Below are positions 33,560-40,887 of a stretch of 43,366 bases of DNA, piece by piece (positions within the stretch are counted from its first letter, which is position 1; each line of letters starts with the position of its first letter). The notes under the pieces were generated by a model. That model did not search any database. It was given only the letters and a program-made list of their open reading frames with translations, and had not been told where the DNA came from. Origin of the DNA: Bacteroidales bacterium. Lineage in GTDB: Bacteria > Bacteroidota > Bacteroidia > Bacteroidales > UBA10428. Location: NCBI GenBank assembly GCA_016933335.1, contig JAFGBD010000016.1:1-43366 (forward strand), written 5' to 3'. The position numbers were made by a program, and so were the translations under genes.

Positions 33560-34984
33560 CTATATTTTTATTACATATAATTGACCGGCTTCATCCCTGA
33601 CAACTCTGATCTTCTCACCTTTTTCAATATAGCTGATCTCTGCCTTGGCATCATAGATCTCACCGTCTATCTCAACTTTTCCTGATGGCCTTAGTATGGT
33701 ATAGGCAACTCCTGTTTTGCCGATCATTTCTTTTTGATGTAAATCAATACCCACATATCCTTCCTCATGTTTCTGCACTGTATTCAGAGCAAGTCTGAAA
33801 GTTTTTGAGGTGAATAGTTTTTTACTGATGAGTATTGACAGAATGAAAGATGAGGCAATTGAGAACACTACGATCAAAAATGCCCGCAATACTTTATCCA
33901 GAGCCTGTATCCCTTCAAACCTGAAAGCAATATTATCAACCATTGCCATGGTCAGTCCAAGAATAACCAGTATTATTCCGGACACACCTGCAATTCCAAA
34001 TCCGGGTATGACAAAAATCTCAAGAGCCAGCAGGATCAATCCGGCTGCAAATACAATCATTTCCCAGTTTTGTGCAAGACCTTCAAGGTATAAAGGGGCA
34101 AAATAAAGGAGTGCAGCAACTGTTGCGGCTGCCAGAGGAAAACCAATACCGGGGGTTTGCAGTTCAAAGTATATGCCCCCGATAATAACCATAATCAGCA
34201 ATCCCTGAACTACCGGACTTAACAAGAGCCCTATGATCTTATCAATTGTGGTTGGTTTGAATTCCCTTATTGTGTAATTTTCAATACCTGCCTTTTTTAG
34301 AAGGGAGGGAATATCTTCAACAATACCTTCACAGTATTCGTTTTGCAATGCTTCTTCCGCAGTAAATGTCAATACCTGGCCTGATTCGACAAGCCCTTTG
34401 ATTTCCAGTACCGGATCCACCATGGCTTCGGCAATTTTAGGATCGCGGTGCCATTTGATAATGGTATCATTTTCTCTGATGATGGTATCCCTTCCGTGTG
34501 CCTCTGCTGTTGCCCTCATTGTTGAACGCATGAATGACTGGTATTTGTCAGGAACCTGTTCTCCTGTTTGGTTTACAACCGTTGCTGCCCCAATGCTTGC
34601 ACCCGGTCTCATGTAGATGCTGTCGCATGCAACGGATATCAGTGCCCCTGCCGAAATTGCCTGGTTATCAATAAAAACCATAACAGGGATACGGGCATTC
34701 AGAATTTTTGTGCGGATTGAATCAGCAATATTAAGCATACCTCCGTATGTATTCATATGGATCAGGATATAGTCTGCATTAAGTTCTGCAGCATTTTTAA
34801 AAGCAGTCTGGGTAATACGCCAGACTGGTTTGGCAATTTCATCCTTAATGTCAAACTGATATACCACGATGGTATCCTGATTCTGACCAGTGTTAACAAG
34901 AGTATTGTCATTGGCGGCAGAGATGTAAATAATAAAAGGGAAAAGCAAAATTATTTTCCGGATTTTAAGAAAGTATGATTTCAT
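33560..34984 (-). CDS. Long NfeD protein: ClpP-like serine protease with membrane and OB-fold domains
   Basis: A membrane protein of 474 residues. The second ATG (34984) gives the signal peptide MKSYFLKIRKIILLFPFIIY; the ATG at 34990 adds two residues. Residues 35-235 form a ClpP-like protease: HMNTYGGML, then IDNQAISAGALISVACD with the likely nucleophile S111 and a candidate catalytic Lys near 147 (VPDKYQS). About five membrane helices follow (residues 250-395), then a C-terminal OB-fold NfeD domain (about 400-474, MIGKTGVAYTILRPSGKVEI). In other organisms such proteases pair with a stomatin-like partner; none is adjacent here. Membrane quality control is the likely role, by family. Confidence 0.94.
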   Translation of the reverse strand: MKSYFLKIRKIILLFPFIIYISAANDNTLVNTGQNQDTIVVYQFDIKDEIAKPVWRITQTAFKNAAELNADYILIHMNTYGGMLNIADSIRTKILNARIPVMVFIDNQAISAGALISVACDSIYMRPGASIGAATVVNQTGEQVPDKYQSFMRSTMRATAEAHGRDTIIRENDTIIKWHRDPKIAEAMVDPVLEIKGLVESGQVLTFTAEEALQNEYCEGIVEDIPSLLKKAGIENYTIREFKPTTIDKIIGLLLSPVVQGLLIMVIIGGIYFELQTPGIGFPLAAATVAALLYFAPLYLEGLAQNWEMIVFAAGLILLALEIFVIPGFGIAGVSGIILVILGLTMAMVDNIAFRFEGIQALDKVLRAFLIVVFSIASSFILSILISKKLFTSKTFRLALNTVQKHEEGYVGIDLHQKEMIGKTGVAYTILRPSGKVEIDGEIYDAKAEISYIEKGEKIRVVRDEAGQLYVIKI

Positions 34985-35274
34985 ACACATAAGATTTAAG
35001 TTACCTGCTTCACATCCTGATAAATCTGATTCGGCTCCCGGTTCTTCAGCCGTAACAGGTTATAACAGCTCTGCATAGTCTTTATTTTTTAGTTTAAAAC
35101 AAGCCACGTCTTCAGATCGCTTTTGAGCTGAAAGGTCGTTTAATACCTGATAATGCAAATGATAAAACCAGCCTAATTTATGAAATAATCCCGTTGTTAA
35201 TGGCAATATTTATCAGCAAATATAGTTATTCCATAAAATTCAGGTTAAATTTGTTTCTTTCTAAAAGACCAAAT
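34985..35274. other. Divergent intergenic region between nfeD and purB (290 bp)
   Basis: Holds promoters for both directions. TAAATTTG at 35246-35253 serves purB. A short inverted repeat CGGCT/AGCCG (around 35031-35051) lies near the nfeD start without a T-tract. The purB frame is open upstream to 35194, but that extension has no protein-like similarity. No RNA gene was recognised. Confidence 0.45.
35246..35253 (+). promoter_or_regulatory. Likely -7 element of purB
   Basis: TAAATTTG lies 21 bases before the purB ATG at 35275. The surrounding 13 bases, CAGGTTAAATTTG, are identical to those at the ribF promoter. It lies inside the longer open frame, which supports the ATG at 35275 as start. 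Confidence 0.45.
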
Positions 35275-36618
35275 ATGGATTTGAATGAACTAACCGCCAT
35301 TTCACCAATAGATGGGAGATACAGAAGTAAGATCTGGGAACTCGACAATTACTTTTCGGAATATGCTCTTATGAAATACAGGATAAAGGTAGAAATTGAG
35401 TATTTTATAGCACTTTGTGAGATTCCCCTTCCTCAGCTGAAAGAATTCAGTAAAAAGGATTATGAAACACTAAGAAAGATCGTTCATAATTTCAAACCTG
35501 AAAATGGTCAGCGGATAAAGGATATTGAAAAAACAACCAATCATGATGTGAAGGCGGTGGAATACTTCCTGAAAGAGGAGTTTGAGAAATTGAATCTCGG
35601 GAAATATTGTGAATTCATACATTTCGGACTCACTTCGCAGGATATTAATAATACAGCGGTACCTCTTTCTTTGAAAGATGCAATGGAGCAGGTTTATATA
35701 CCACTGTTGCGAAGTGTGTCAAGCAAGTTAAATGAACTCTCAGACAAATGGAAGAACATACCCATGCTGGCCAGGACACATGGACAGCCTGCCTCACCAA
35801 CAAGGTTGGGTAAGGAATTAATGGTTTTTATCGAACGACTTGAGGTACAGTCTGAACAACTTAAAGTTATTCCGTTTTCAGCAAAATTTGGCGGAGCAAC
35901 AGGCAATTTCAATGCACATTGTGCAGCATACCCTAATATCAGCTGGCCCGGTTTCGGGAACCATCTGGTTAATGATATTCTCGGATTGAAACGTACGCAG
36001 ACAACAACCCAGATAGAACACTATGATAACCTGGCTGCCCTGTTTGACTGCATGAAAAGAATAAACACCATATTCATTGATCTGAACAGAGATATCTGGA
36101 CATACATATCTATGGAATATTTCCGGCAAAAGATAACCACAGACGAGGTAGGTTCATCTGCAATGCCACACAAGGTGAACCCGATAGACTTTGAGAATTC
36201 TGAAGGAAACCTCGGAATGGCCAATGCGGTCTTTGAGCATTTGTCTGCCAAGCTGCCTGTTTCCCGCTTACAGAGAGACCTGACCGATTCAACGGTATTA
36301 CGGAATATCGGTGTCCCTGTCGCACATACGGTTCTGGCTTTCCATTCTCTGCTCAGGGGATTAAACAAACTGGTACTGAATGAAGAAAGAATCAGCAACG
36401 AACTAAAGAACAGCTGGAATGTGATTTCTGAAGCAATACAGACCATACTGCGCAGGGAGGGATATCCAAAGCCTTTCGAGGCATTAAAAGAGCTTACACG
36501 AACAAACGAAGTAATAGATCAGAAGACCATCCATCATTTCATCGATTCGCTTAATATTAAGGATGCAGTAAAAGAAGAGTTGAAAAGAATTACCCCTTTT
36601 ACTTATACAGGTGTTTAA
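35275..36618 (+). CDS. purB: Adenylosuccinate lyase
   Basis: Releases fumarate from SAICAR and from adenylosuccinate in purine synthesis. The 447-residue protein follows the E. coli-type PurB closely: MDLNELTAISPIDGRY, IEKTTNHDVKAVEYFLK, FGLTSQDINNTA, the active-site RTHGQPASPT (H169), and the signature loop GSSAMPHKVNPIDFENSEGN (S294/S295), which contains the catalytic serine. The frame is open to 35194, but the extra N-terminal residues are unlike PurB and include the promoter element, so the ATG at 35275 is chosen. The ABC exporter gene follows 52 bases after the stop codon on the same strand. Confidence 0.97.
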   Translation: MDLNELTAISPIDGRYRSKIWELDNYFSEYALMKYRIKVEIEYFIALCEIPLPQLKEFSKKDYETLRKIVHNFKPENGQRIKDIEKTTNHDVKAVEYFLKEEFEKLNLGKYCEFIHFGLTSQDINNTAVPLSLKDAMEQVYIPLLRSVSSKLNELSDKWKNIPMLARTHGQPASPTRLGKELMVFIERLEVQSEQLKVIPFSAKFGGATGNFNAHCAAYPNISWPGFGNHLVNDILGLKRTQTTTQIEHYDNLAALFDCMKRINTIFIDLNRDIWTYISMEYFRQKITTDEVGSSAMPHKVNPIDFENSEGNLGMANAVFEHLSAKLPVSRLQRDLTDSTVLRNIGVPVAHTVLAFHSLLRGLNKLVLNEERISNELKNSWNVISEAIQTILRREGYPKPFEALKELTRTNEVIDQKTIHHFIDSLNIKDAVKEELKRITPFTYTGV

Positions 36619-36669
36619 AACCAGAAGGATGATCCGTTCTGTCAGTTAACAGAGAGTCAGATTGTACGG

Positions 36670-38514
36670 ATGAAAGATATCTTAAAAATATTCAGGAGAT
36701 TTTTACCACGCTATAAAAAAGATATTGCGCTGAATGTGGTTTTCAACTTCCTGGGAGCTTTATTCGGAATTTTTTCATTTATCAGTATGATCCCTGTTCT
36801 GAGGATTTTATTTAAACTTGAAGAGAGAGTATATCAGTTTGTTCCTGTTGATTTTTCAGCAATGAACCTGAGGGAACTGGGAAAAGCGCTTGAAAGCAAT
36901 CTTTATGCATATCTCTCTCAGATCATTCAAAACCAGAGTGCAACCAGGGCCCTGATATATCTTGGATTGTTATTAATTCTGATGGTTCTTTTTAAAACCG
37001 GCTTTGGTTACTTTGCCAGTTTTTTTATGGTCAATATCAGGAACGGTGTTGTCAGGGATATCAGGAATGATATTTACCGAAAGGCTGTTTTCCTGCCTGT
37101 TTCTTTCTACACCGAAGAACGCAAGGGTGATATAATCTCGCGGATGACTGGCGATGTGGTGGAAATTGAGGTTTCTGTCATGCATTCGCTTGAGATGCTT
37201 TTTAAAAATCCTGTCATCATCCTGGTATCTGTTGTGACCATGATCTTAATGAGCTGGCAGCTGACATTGTTTGTATTCCTGCTTTTTCCTGTTGCAGGAA
37301 TCATTATCGGAAGGATTGGAAGAAGCCTTAAAAAAAGATCTCTGGCAGGTCAGAATAAAATGGGGGAGATACTTTCCACCATTGAAGAGACGCTTTCCGG
37401 TCTCAGGATAATTAAAGCCTTTAATGCTGAGCCAAAAATGAAAGAAAAATTCTCACGGGAGACCGAATCTTACCGTCATATCATGAACAAACTGATGAGA
37501 AGGAATTTTCTGGCACATCCTGTGAGTGAATTTCTTGGAACAGTGGTAATCGTGACAGTAATGTGGTTTGGAGGTAACCTGATACTGAATAATGTCAGCA
37601 ATCTTGATGCAGAAGAATTTCTTGTTTACCTGGTAGTGTTCTATAGTATTATCAATCCAACCAAAGCTTTCTCACAGGCATATTACAATGTGCAGAAAGG
37701 ACTGGCATCTCTGGAACGTATTGATAAAGTGTTGAATGCTACGACGAACATTGTGGATAAGCCGGATGCTTCTCCTGTAAAAAAATTCAGACGCGTTATT
37801 GAGTATAGAAATGTAAATTTCAGGTACAACAGGGAGTATGTCCTGAAGGATATCAATCTGAAAATTGAAAAGGGCAGAACCATAGCATTGGTAGGCCAGT
37901 CAGGTTCAGGCAAGTCGACACTGGTCGATCTGCTGCCCAGGTTTTATGATGTGGAAAAGGGTGAAATCCTGATGGATGACATTAACATCAAGGATTATAA
38001 AATTCATGATCTCCGCGGTTTGATGGGTATTGTCAATCAGGATCCGATTCTTTTCAATGATTCTTTCTTTAATAACATTGCATTCGGAATTGACGATGCA
38101 AAGGAGGAAGAAGTTATTTCAGCTGCCAAAGTAGCCAACGCACATGAATTTATCATTCAGACCGAAAACGGCTATTATACCAATATAGGTGACAGAGGAA
38201 GCAAGCTTTCCGGTGGTCAGCGGCAGAGGATAAGTATTGCAAGAGCTGTTCTGAAGAACCCGCCGGTATTGATTCTTGATGAAGCAACCTCTGCCCTGGA
38301 TACCGAATCAGAGAGGCTGGTGCAGGAGGCATTGACAAACCTGATGAGGAACAGGACCTCCATTATTATTGCGCATCGTTTGTCAACCATTGTACATGCA
38401 GATGAGATTTGTGTTATAAATAACGGCAGAATCGTCGAAAGGGGCAGGCATAAAGACCTGATCAATCTGAACGGCGAATACAAGAAATATTATGATATGC
38501 AAAGTTTTTCCTGA
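36670..38514 (+). CDS. MsbA-like ABC exporter (fused membrane and ATPase domains)
   Basis: A 614-residue half-transporter that works as a dimer. Residues 15-345 hold six membrane helices with the coupling segment typical of type-I exporters. The ATPase domain has Walker A (GQSGSGKST, from about residue 409), the signature LSGGQRQRISIARA (about 513) and Walker B with D-loop (VLILDEATSALD). The overall pattern is that of lipid A/multidrug exporters of the MsbA group, and a lipid or lipopolysaccharide substrate is the likeliest, but multidrug export is also possible. It is probably co-transcribed with purB and is convergent with the LTA-synthase-like gene 24 bases away. Confidence 0.93.
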   Translation: MKDILKIFRRFLPRYKKDIALNVVFNFLGALFGIFSFISMIPVLRILFKLEERVYQFVPVDFSAMNLRELGKALESNLYAYLSQIIQNQSATRALIYLGLLLILMVLFKTGFGYFASFFMVNIRNGVVRDIRNDIYRKAVFLPVSFYTEERKGDIISRMTGDVVEIEVSVMHSLEMLFKNPVIILVSVVTMILMSWQLTLFVFLLFPVAGIIIGRIGRSLKKRSLAGQNKMGEILSTIEETLSGLRIIKAFNAEPKMKEKFSRETESYRHIMNKLMRRNFLAHPVSEFLGTVVIVTVMWFGGNLILNNVSNLDAEEFLVYLVVFYSIINPTKAFSQAYYNVQKGLASLERIDKVLNATTNIVDKPDASPVKKFRRVIEYRNVNFRYNREYVLKDINLKIEKGRTIALVGQSGSGKSTLVDLLPRFYDVEKGEILMDDINIKDYKIHDLRGLMGIVNQDPILFNDSFFNNIAFGIDDAKEEEVISAAKVANAHEFIIQTENGYYTNIGDRGSKLSGGQRQRISIARAVLKNPPVLILDEATSALDTESERLVQEALTNLMRNRTSIIIAHRLSTIVHADEICVINNGRIVERGRHKDLINLNGEYKKYYDMQSFS

Positions 38515-38537
38515 TAAATTGAATCATAAGGTCAGGC

Positions 38538-40370
38538 TTACCTGGAAAGGAAATCTTCGTAAGTTAGCTGTAAAAATGATTTTCCAAATCCAATAATCTT
38601 TTCGTTGACCTCTCCTTCAGCGTATGATACTCTTTTTGCCTGATGATCATAAATATACTTTACAGTGTCGGTTAAAAAACCAAATCCATCATTGAATGCA
38701 AAGACTGCAAAATTTCCGTTATTCTCTGAAAACAGGTCCTGGCTGTAAAGATATTGATGAACATTCATATCCAACTGGTTTAACAACGTTTTGGGCAGGT
38801 CTGTCTGAGATCCGAATCCGGATATTACGGTGTCCTGCAGAATGACACCACCCAGCCAAAGCATTGGTATTGAAAAATTTGCGGCTAGATCTGTATGATT
38901 ATTATCCGGTAATCTGCTGCCATGATCTGCAACCAGGATAATCAATGTCTGGTCCCAGACGGCTGACTCCCTGATCTGTTTCAGAAAGTTGTATAAGCAA
39001 CTGTCAGTATACCAGGCAGAGCTGAAAAACCTATTTTTGGCATCTTTACCAGGGAACCTTGCTTCAGCGGGTATATCAAAGGGTTCATGATTACTCAGGG
39101 TGAACATGGACTTAAAGAATGGTGTATCTGCAGTACTGATGATATCGTCATATAATTTGTTAAAAACGAATTCATCAGGCACTCCCCATTTTGACAACCT
39201 CTTGCCAGAGCCAAACTGTTTTTCGGAAATGATATCATTAAAGCCGGCTGAGATCAGGTATGACTTTAGGTTGAAGAATTCAATATCACCTCCGTAATAG
39301 AATGACAAATGGTAACCTGAATCCTTCAGGTCCCTTGCAATGTTTGGAAGTTTACCGGCCTTATCGGGAAATTTCATTGCCGAAGTCTTTCCAAGTGCCG
39401 GAAATCCGCTAAGAAGCGCAACGATACCCTTATCCGAACGGTCGCCGTTTGCATAAAAATTTGTAAAGAGAATACCCTGGCCGGAAAGCATATTGAAACC
39501 GGGAGTGATATCAGGGATACCCCCCAGTTTTTCAATGATTTTGGATGTAAAGCTTTCAATAATGATTAAAATGATATTTGGTCTTTCATAACCAATAAAT
39601 GTTTTTTCAGAAATACGCTGACTCATAAGCTCAGCAAAGCTTGTTCGTGCTGTGTCAAAATCAAAAAAGGCATACGGATTGTTTCTGGTTTCGCTGTTTG
39701 TAAATGAATAACCAAGGTTCCAGTATAGATTTACAGCAGCATGATTGGCAAAGATATCCGGGCTGAAATATGCAGTAGAAAGATTTACGGGAGAGGTATT
39801 GAATCCTCCTCTTATCGGAACGATCAACAACGGGACCAATAATCCAATGATACATTTTTCCACAACAGTTGATTTGGCAAGGTTTTTCAGGTACTGACCG
39901 GGATATCTGTTATATATAAAAATCAAAATGGCCGTAAGTATGGCTGAAGATAGTATCACCAGGAGTAAAAATCCGGTTGATACGGAGGCAATCATTTCAT
40001 CAGGATTTTTAATATACAGTAAAGGGGAATTATCCAGTCTGAATCCCCAGAATTGATACAATACCAGATCAGTTATAAATAAGAAAGGAGCAAGAATAAG
40101 CAGGATATAACTATAAATCTTTAAAGTATGATAACACCACATCCCTGAAAAAAATGAGGTAATAAACAACACCAGCAGGGGAAAAACAAAGACATAGCCA
40201 ATGAATGAAAAATCAAGTTTGGCACCATGATAAAAGATCCCCAGGATCGTTATGAAATCGAGGTTGGCAGTTTTTTTATAATGAAAGATGAGGAAGAAAA
40301 TTTTTCCTGCTATCAAGACAGAGATCCAGAAAATCAGATATGTGAGCAAAAACCTGAACCTTTTATTCAT
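38538..40370 (-). CDS. LTA-synthase-like membrane phosphotransferase (alkaline phosphatase/sulfatase fold)
   Basis: A 610-residue protein: about five N-terminal membrane helices (residues 8-185) and a C-terminal extracytoplasmic sulfatase-fold domain from about residue 263. Metal and catalytic positions are visible: NIILIIIESFTSK (E272), NGDRSDKGIVALLSG (S312 where LtaS and most relatives have a catalytic Thr), TLSNHEPF (H428) and VADHGSRLPDN (D482, H483). Gram-negative members of this family transfer phosphoglycerol or phosphoethanolamine to envelope glycans or lipids; true lipoteichoic acid is not expected here. A perfect TACCTTTG promoter element lies 57 bases upstream. Donor and acceptor are not predictable. 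Confidence 0.9.
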   Translation of the reverse strand: MNKRFRFLLTYLIFWISVLIAGKIFFLIFHYKKTANLDFITILGIFYHGAKLDFSFIGYVFVFPLLVLFITSFFSGMWCYHTLKIYSYILLILAPFLFITDLVLYQFWGFRLDNSPLLYIKNPDEMIASVSTGFLLLVILSSAILTAILIFIYNRYPGQYLKNLAKSTVVEKCIIGLLVPLLIVPIRGGFNTSPVNLSTAYFSPDIFANHAAVNLYWNLGYSFTNSETRNNPYAFFDFDTARTSFAELMSQRISEKTFIGYERPNIILIIIESFTSKIIEKLGGIPDITPGFNMLSGQGILFTNFYANGDRSDKGIVALLSGFPALGKTSAMKFPDKAGKLPNIARDLKDSGYHLSFYYGGDIEFFNLKSYLISAGFNDIISEKQFGSGKRLSKWGVPDEFVFNKLYDDIISTADTPFFKSMFTLSNHEPFDIPAEARFPGKDAKNRFFSSAWYTDSCLYNFLKQIRESAVWDQTLIILVADHGSRLPDNNHTDLAANFSIPMLWLGGVILQDTVISGFGSQTDLPKTLLNQLDMNVHQYLYSQDLFSENNGNFAVFAFNDGFGFLTDTVKYIYDHQAKRVSYAEGEVNEKIIGFGKSFLQLTYEDFLSR

Positions 40371-40887
40371 GATAATGTTTGAATTTTATCTTTGCAAGGG
40401 ATAAGCCGGTATGTTTAGTCATGAGGCAAAGGTAACAATTCGGGAATTCCTTTTACGACAAATAGTTTTAGTTATTTTAAGGAAAATGAAAAAACCAGTT
40501 AACAGGAATACGGATTGACTTACTTAAATTATTCATATTAATTGCTTTAATGCGTATAATTGATTAATTTTGAAATCTGGACTTGGCGAACCTATATCTG
40601 TGTTCTATCGTAACAATTTACTATTTAGTCCGTTAATGAATAACAAAACTAGTTTCAGCTTAATATTTAATAAATCAGGCAGCCAGAATGATCAATTATC
40701 ATAATTACCGGGAGTAAAATATCTGAGATTCCATTATCTTTTTTTGAGAGACATTGGATTCTATTTACTTGTTGGTTTTCAAAGCAGGATTATCTGGAAT
40801 TACAGAATCAGCCAAATATGCCATGTTGACTAAAGTGTTATACATCAAATCCTTTAAAATTAAGCAATCTCATATCTAAAATCCAGC
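40371..40887. other. Divergent intergenic region (517 bp)
   Basis: AT-rich sequence between the LTA-synthase-like gene and the giant secreted protein gene. The minus strand carries TACCTTTG (40434-40427); the plus strand carries TATCTTTG (40387-40394) far from the next plus gene, inside an imperfect inverted repeat TTATC...GATAA (40386-40404). An EcoRI-like palindrome GGAATTCC lies near 40443. I see no open frame with protein character, no tRNA and no clear terminator. The length is unusual for this compact window and could hold a small RNA, but there is no direct sign of one. Confidence 0.45.
40427..40434 (-). promoter_or_regulatory. Likely -7 element of the LTA-synthase-like gene
   Basis: TACCTTTG on the minus strand is a perfect TAnnTTTG. 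The nearest upstream TTTG is 24 bases away, longer than ideal. Confidence 0.4.

Noticed and set aside
35194..35274. N-terminal extension of purB from the ATG at 35194
   Set aside because: The extra 27 residues do not resemble PurB, and they contain the promoter element at 35246-35253; the ATG at 35275 gives the normal start.
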